This document shows, in pieces, positions 60,860 through 64,000 of a DNA stretch of 64,000 nucleotides; position 1 is the first letter of the stretch; every line of letters starts with the position of its first letter. A program made the translations under genes and the position numbers. The stretch lies in contig NZ_BOPB01000010.1 of NCBI RefSeq assembly GCF_016863535.1, forward strand, positions 124,001 through 188,000, in the 5' to 3' direction. The notes below the pieces were generated by a model. That model saw only the letters and a list, made by a program, of their open reading frames with translations, was not told the DNA's origin and searched no databases. This DNA is from Micromonospora lutea (GTDB lineage Bacteria; Actinomycetota; Actinomycetes; Mycobacteriales; Micromonosporaceae).

Positions 60860-61312
60860 GGTGGCTGAGTCTGGCACAGCCCGATCGGCGCGGCCATGCC
60901 CGCGAGCCACCGGCCACCCCGCCTCAGGTGAAGGCGTCAACCGTCCAGGACGGTGCGGCGAGTCCCGTCGACGGAACCTGACGACATCACCGACGGTGCG
61001 GAACGGGTGCGGCGACAAGCGCACCGCAGGTGTCCGCTCCCGGGGGTGACGTCAACCTCGACCGAGCCGGAGCGCCAGCCGCGATACCGCCCCCTACCAG
61101 CAGGAACAGCGACTCCACTGGGGATCACGCGGACCGTCGGTTGTCAACCACACCCGACGGACAACCGGTCCGCCAGTCCTGCGACACGTCGGTGAATACT
61201 TCGGCCCTGTGTAACGGACTTGCCACGCGCGGGTGACGTTGGCCCTATCATCACTCGGGTCGGCTCACCCCATTTGCCGTGAGTCGACACCCCTCAGCCC
61301 GAGGAGGCCCCC
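60860..61312. promoter_or_regulatory. Divergent region upstream of acyl-CoA ligase and sigma factor
   Basis: A 453-bp stretch with no annotated gene. It may hold the sigma-factor promoter: TTGCCA (61220-61225) and TATCAT (61246-61251), though the 20-bp spacing is longer than ideal. A GAGGAGG ribosome site precedes the small frame at 61313. I see no other structure. Confidence 0.4.
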
Positions 61313-61459
61313 GTGCCGTTGAGCGCATTGGACCAGCACCTCAAGGGGATTTGCCGCCCGTCGGCACACCCCGGAGCCACCCTGCCCGACAGGGCAACGA
61401 CCGAACGAACGGTTGTTGCCGGCTCGGCGGCCACCGGCGGAACGGAGGCGGCACGATGA
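61313..61459 (+). CDS. Small upstream reading frame overlapping BldN-like start
   Basis: A 48-codon frame, GTG start, with GAGGAGG five bases before it. Its TGA shares the ATGA overlap with the sigma-factor ATG at 61456. The peptide is rich in Ala, Thr, Arg and Gly, with no recognised domain or membrane segment. Translation may regulate the sigma factor by coupling; protein function is unknown. Existence is inferred only from ribosome site, frame and overlap. Confidence 0.5.
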   Translation: MPLSALDQHLKGICRPSAHPGATLPDRATTERTVVAGSAATGGTEAAR

Positions 61460-62403
61460 CCACCTTCGGCTTCGCCGAGCGGCCGGTCGGTCTGACCGGT
61501 CCCGCCGCCCGCACTCCGATCAACGAACGCGGCGGCGCCCACGGCGCGCCGGACGCGTCGGCCAACCTCGCTGTCCGGGGCGACGGCGCCGCCCGCCGGG
61601 TAGGCAGCCGGCCTCATCAGAACGAGCCGCCGCATCGACCATCCGTGCCCGGGGGAAACGCGAAACCCCCAGGTGGGCGGGTCGCCTCCCCGAGCCGACC
61701 GACGATGCCGGCCCAGGCTCGACGCAGCGGGGACGCGCCGGTCGCCGAGGTATCCACCACCGAGACCGCGGTACTTCCGGCGGTCACCGAGGCGACCGGC
61801 AGCTCGACCGGGTTCCCGAGCCGCCCCGATCCGTCCGATCCGGCCACCGAGGTCTGGGCCCTGGTCGAACGTGCCCAGGCGGGTGAGGCCGAGGCGTTCG
61901 GGCTGATCTATGACCGCTATGTGGACACTGTGTTCCGCTTCGTCTACTTCCGGGTCGGTAATCGACAGCTCGCCGAGGATCTCACCTCGGACACCTTCCT
62001 GCGCGCCCTCAAGCGAATCGGTAGCTTCACCTGGCAGGGCCGGGATCTCGGTGCCTGGCTGGTGACCATCGCGCGCAACCTGGTCGCCGACCATTTCAAA
62101 TCCGGCCGGTACCGGCTGGAGGTGACCACCGGCGATGTCCTCGACGCCGATCGGGAGGACCGTGGCCCGGAGGGCAGCCCGGAGGCGGCGGTGGTGGAGC
62201 ACATCACCAATGTCGCGCTGCTGAGCGCCGTGAAGCGTCTCAATCCCGAGCAGCAGGAGTGCATCGTGCTCCGCTTTCTCCAGGGCTTCTCGGTGGCCGA
62301 GACGGCCCGGGCGATGGGCAAGAACGAGGGCGCGATCAAAGCACTCCAGTACCGAGCGGTCCGGGCCCTGGCACGACTGCTCCCGGACGGCTTCCAGCCG
62401 TGA
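61456..62403 (+). CDS. ECF sigma factor, BldN-like
   Basis: A 315-residue sigma factor. Region 2 (about 140-205): FGLIYDRYVDTVFRFVYFRV, AEDLTSDTFLRALKRI, FTWQGRDLGAWLVTIARNLV. Region 4 (about 250-310): LNPEQQECIVLRFLQGFSVA, MGKNEGAIKALQYRA. An unusual 130-residue Pro/Ala/Gly-rich N-terminal extension precedes region 2; Streptomyces BldN is made as a pro-protein with a removed N-terminal segment, so this fits. ATG 61456 follows GGAGGCGGCACG. The neighbouring genes match what I recall of bldN-rsbN in S. coelicolor. Confidence 0.88.
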   Translation: MTTFGFAERPVGLTGPAARTPINERGGAHGAPDASANLAVRGDGAARRVGSRPHQNEPPHRPSVPGGNAKPPGGRVASPSRPTMPAQARRSGDAPVAEVSTTETAVLPAVTEATGSSTGFPSRPDPSDPATEVWALVERAQAGEAEAFGLIYDRYVDTVFRFVYFRVGNRQLAEDLTSDTFLRALKRIGSFTWQGRDLGAWLVTIARNLVADHFKSGRYRLEVTTGDVLDADREDRGPEGSPEAAVVEHITNVALLSAVKRLNPEQQECIVLRFLQGFSVAETARAMGKNEGAIKALQYRAVRALARLLPDGFQP

Positions 62404-62501
62404 CCTTCGCACGCCGACACGATGGCGGCCGGTTCCGACCGGTTGCTGGGCTCCGCCGACCTGGACACGATCACTTTGCGTAATTTCGGCGCGGGCCGGG
62501 C

Positions 62502-62530
62502 CGTAACCCGCCCCCGGCGCGGCGCGTTTC
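62502..62530 (+). promoter_or_regulatory. Candidate sigma-BldN-type promoter
   Basis: CGTAAC, a 17-bp spacer, CGTTTC. This resembles the CGTAAC-N16-CGTTGA type reported for BldN targets as I recall. It lies about 150 bp upstream of the anti-sigma candidate start and downstream of the sigma gene stop. Confidence 0.45.
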
Positions 62531-62677
62531 TCCGGGTGCGACCGATGACAGTCCGGGAGCCCTCGGGGTGACCTGCGACGGTGCCGACGACGGCCATCCG
62601 CCGTGGTGTCACGAGGTCATCGGTCGCTGGTGGTGAACGCGGCCGACCGGCCGTGACCAGCGAGAGGAGGTGCCACG

Positions 62678-63535
62678 GTGGACAACGCCCTCTTCTCCCG
62701 TCGGCGCGCCGAGCGCTTCGCGCAGCTTCTCGACGAAGCCAACGGCGGCCGACGTCATCACGTGCGATCCAGGGACGACGACGGGCTTGTGCCGCTCGTC
62801 ACGCTCGGCCGAAAACTCGGGACCAACCCGCCGACCGTTGAGGTCGACCCGGAGTTCCGCACCGGCCTGCGGGCGATGTTGCTGGCCACCGCCGCTCGTG
62901 AGGGTGTCGGCGCGCCTGTCGCCGGACCGGTCGACAAGGCCGCTTCCGGTCGTGGGTCACTACTGCCTGCGGTCACCGCCCGACGGGCCCGCGCCCGCGG
63001 AGCGATCCTGATCGGTATCGCCGCCGGAGCGGTGGCCGTCTCCGGCATCTCCGCGGCCAGTGAGAACGCCGTACCCGGTGACGCGCTGTACGGGATGAAG
63101 CGCAGCACCGAACGGGCCCAGCTCGCGCTCACCAGTTCCGACATCAGCAAGGGACAGCTCTTCCTCGACTTCGCCCGCACCCGGTTGGCCGAGGCGGCCA
63201 CCTTGCGGGACGGCCAGAGCGGCTACCGTGCCGTACTGGACGACATGGACGCGGACACCCGACAGGGCGTACGCCTGCTCACCGGCGCTGCCGCGCAGCG
63301 CTCGGATCCAGCGGCGCTGGCCGCGGTCGACGCGTTCCTCAACCAACAACGGCGCTCCCTGGGCGCGCTGGAGGGCCGGGGCTCCCGGGCCGATCGCTTG
63401 CGCACAGGCGAATCACTGGCGCTGCTCGACGCTGTCGTCGAGCGGGTCAACGCCACACGCGCCGCTATCGCCTGCGGCCAGCAGGTCACCGCCAGCAGCG
63501 ACCCGCTCGGTCCGATCCCCGCCACCTGTTCCTGA
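62678..63535 (+). CDS. DUF5667 membrane protein, RsbN-like anti-sigma candidate
   Basis: A 285-residue protein: N-terminal cytoplasmic part (about 1-105) that starts RRRAERFAQLLDEANGGRRH, one membrane segment (108-125), then an extracellular DUF5667 domain with ENAVPGDALYGMKRSTERAQ. Streptomyces rsbN, downstream of bldN, encodes a similar membrane protein that inhibits BldN. GTG 62678 follows GAGGAGG. The N-terminal segment could be the sigma-binding part. 274 bp separate it from the sigma gene. Confidence 0.8.
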   Translation: MDNALFSRRRAERFAQLLDEANGGRRHHVRSRDDDGLVPLVTLGRKLGTNPPTVEVDPEFRTGLRAMLLATAAREGVGAPVAGPVDKAASGRGSLLPAVTARRARARGAILIGIAAGAVAVSGISAASENAVPGDALYGMKRSTERAQLALTSSDISKGQLFLDFARTRLAEAATLRDGQSGYRAVLDDMDADTRQGVRLLTGAAAQRSDPAALAAVDAFLNQQRRSLGALEGRGSRADRLRTGESLALLDAVVERVNATRAAIACGQQVTASSDPLGPIPATCS

Positions 63536-63659
63536 CCGGTCGCGCGCTTCGGGTCGGCCGGAATCGGACCTCCACCCTTTGTGGGATGCGCCTGGGCACC
63601 CGGCTGGAGCCCGGCCGCCGGTTACTCTCGCGATGGTGACGGCGACGTGAGGGGGGCGG

Positions 63660-64000
63660 ATGGCGCGCAGCCGCAAGGTGACCGTCAGCACCGACGCACA
63701 CGGCCACATCGCTGGTTGGGCACAGGCCGAGCCGGCTCCCCCGGCCGCACCCGACCCGAGCGCAGCGGCCTTCTTCGACGTGGACAACACGATGATGCAG
63801 GGCGCCTCCATCTACTGGTTCGCCCGTGGGCTCGCCGCGCGCAAGTACTTCACCGCCAGCGACCTGGCCCGGTTCGCCTGGCAGCAGCTGCGCTTCCGGC
63901 TGCTCGCCCGGGAACACGCCGGCGACATGTCGCAGGCCAAGGAGGCCGCCCTGGCCTTCGTCGAGGGCTGGCGGGTGGAGGATGTCGAACGGCTCACCGA
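63660..64000 (+). CDS. HAD-IB family hydrolase, 3' end beyond window
   Basis: Only the first 113 codons are in the window; the frame is open at the right edge. Motif I FFDVDNTMMQGAS (DxDxT nucleophile) follows an N-terminal extension of about 38 residues. The segment WFARGLAARKYFTASDLARF is typical of the SerB-like/CicA HAD-IB group of actinomycetes. ATG 63660 has GAGGGGGGCGG directly upstream. Substrate unknown. Confidence 0.82.
   Translation, partial: MARSRKVTVSTDAHGHIAGWAQAEPAPPAAPDPSAAAFFDVDNTMMQGASIYWFARGLAARKYFTASDLARFAWQQLRFRLLAREHAGDMSQAKEAALAFVEGWRVEDVERLT

Noticed and set aside
61232..61270. BldD operator upstream of the sigma factor
   Set aside because: TCACT and TCACC are direct repeats here, not the inverted half-sites expected for BldD.
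1..64000. CRISPR array, prophage, transposase or integrase genes
   Set aside because: No regularly spaced direct repeats with spacers and no such protein among the reading frames.
1..64000. tRNA and rRNA genes
   Set aside because: No cloverleaf with TTCGA-type T-loop and CCA-adjacent acceptor or rRNA segment was found by eye. A tRNAscan run would settle it.

Overview
The window is high-GC, densely coded DNA from a filamentous actinomycete, most likely Micromonospora or a close member of the Micromonosporaceae. Supporting this are the near-universal G/C third positions, many GTG starts, a BldN-type developmental sigma factor with an RsbN-like partner, a rex-hemA-hemC-hemD-hemB operon, MoeZ, DUF3107 and DUF3152 proteins, and short dispersed GGGGCCC-dyad and inverted repeats in intergenic gaps. 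The genus is an inference; no rRNA or tRNA gene is visible. I see no prophage, insertion sequence, CRISPR array or biosynthetic gene cluster. The window looks like ordinary chromosome.

Layout. 1-4.4 kb: an MFS sugar-cation symporter cut by the left edge, an alkyltransferase-like DNA repair protein, and proB-proA (proline synthesis). 4.4-12.4 kb: a long minus-strand series with a very large Trp/Pro-rich protein of unknown function, an alpha/beta hydrolase, two tandem DUF3152 metzincin-like membrane proteins, MoeZ (sulfur-carrier activation) and a squalene-cyclase-repeat protein. 12.5-18.1 kb: TetR regulator, DUF3107, a MiaE-like ferritin-fold protein, a DEAD-box helicase with a CRP-type site upstream, a methyltransferase and a small HTH regulator. 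As I recall it, much of 1.6-16 kb parallels the M. tuberculosis Rv3203-Rv3211 neighbourhood. 18.1-22.4 kb: a His-rich membrane protein, a RecQ helicase fused to a phosphoribosyltransferase-like domain, and a lipoprotein. 22.4-27.2 kb: a complete branched-chain amino acid type ABC transporter. 27.5-29.5 kb: a TrkH/TrkA potassium uptake pair.

29.5-41.7 kb is signalling and cell envelope: a Ser/Thr kinase with an extracellular CBM2-like domain, a membrane spermidine-synthase-like protein, a secreted coiled-coil/M15-like protein, a four-gene overlapping unit (REC-PP2C phosphatase, CHASE3-HAMP histidine kinase, stand-alone receiver, inositol monophosphatase), a multi-spanning M28 peptidase, an Smr-like protein and a TPR protein. 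41.8-52 kb: a polyphosphate-glucokinase-like ROK protein, an ABC-F protein, a BON-methyltransferase fusion, a secreted phospholipase A2, a cyclase-domain/NTPase regulator, a zinc ribbon protein, a lytic transglycosylase, a double GNAT acetyltransferase and an XRE regulator.

52.3-64 kb: the tetrapyrrole operon rex-hemA-hemC-hemD-hemB with a Rex operator overlapping its own promoter, then a HAD hydrolase, a glutaredoxin-like protein, an acyl-CoA ligase, the BldN-like sigma factor preceded by an unannotated 48-codon reading frame whose stop overlaps the sigma start, an RsbN-like anti-sigma candidate with a possible sigma-BldN-type promoter, and a HAD-IB hydrolase cut by the right edge. The order matches what I recall of S. 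coelicolor SCO3316-SCO3325. The best leads for follow-up are regulatory (Rex operator, CRP site, coupled upstream frame and sigma-BldN promoter) and domain fusions (kinase-CBM2, RecQ-PRTase, BON-methyltransferase), not a new defence or mobile system.
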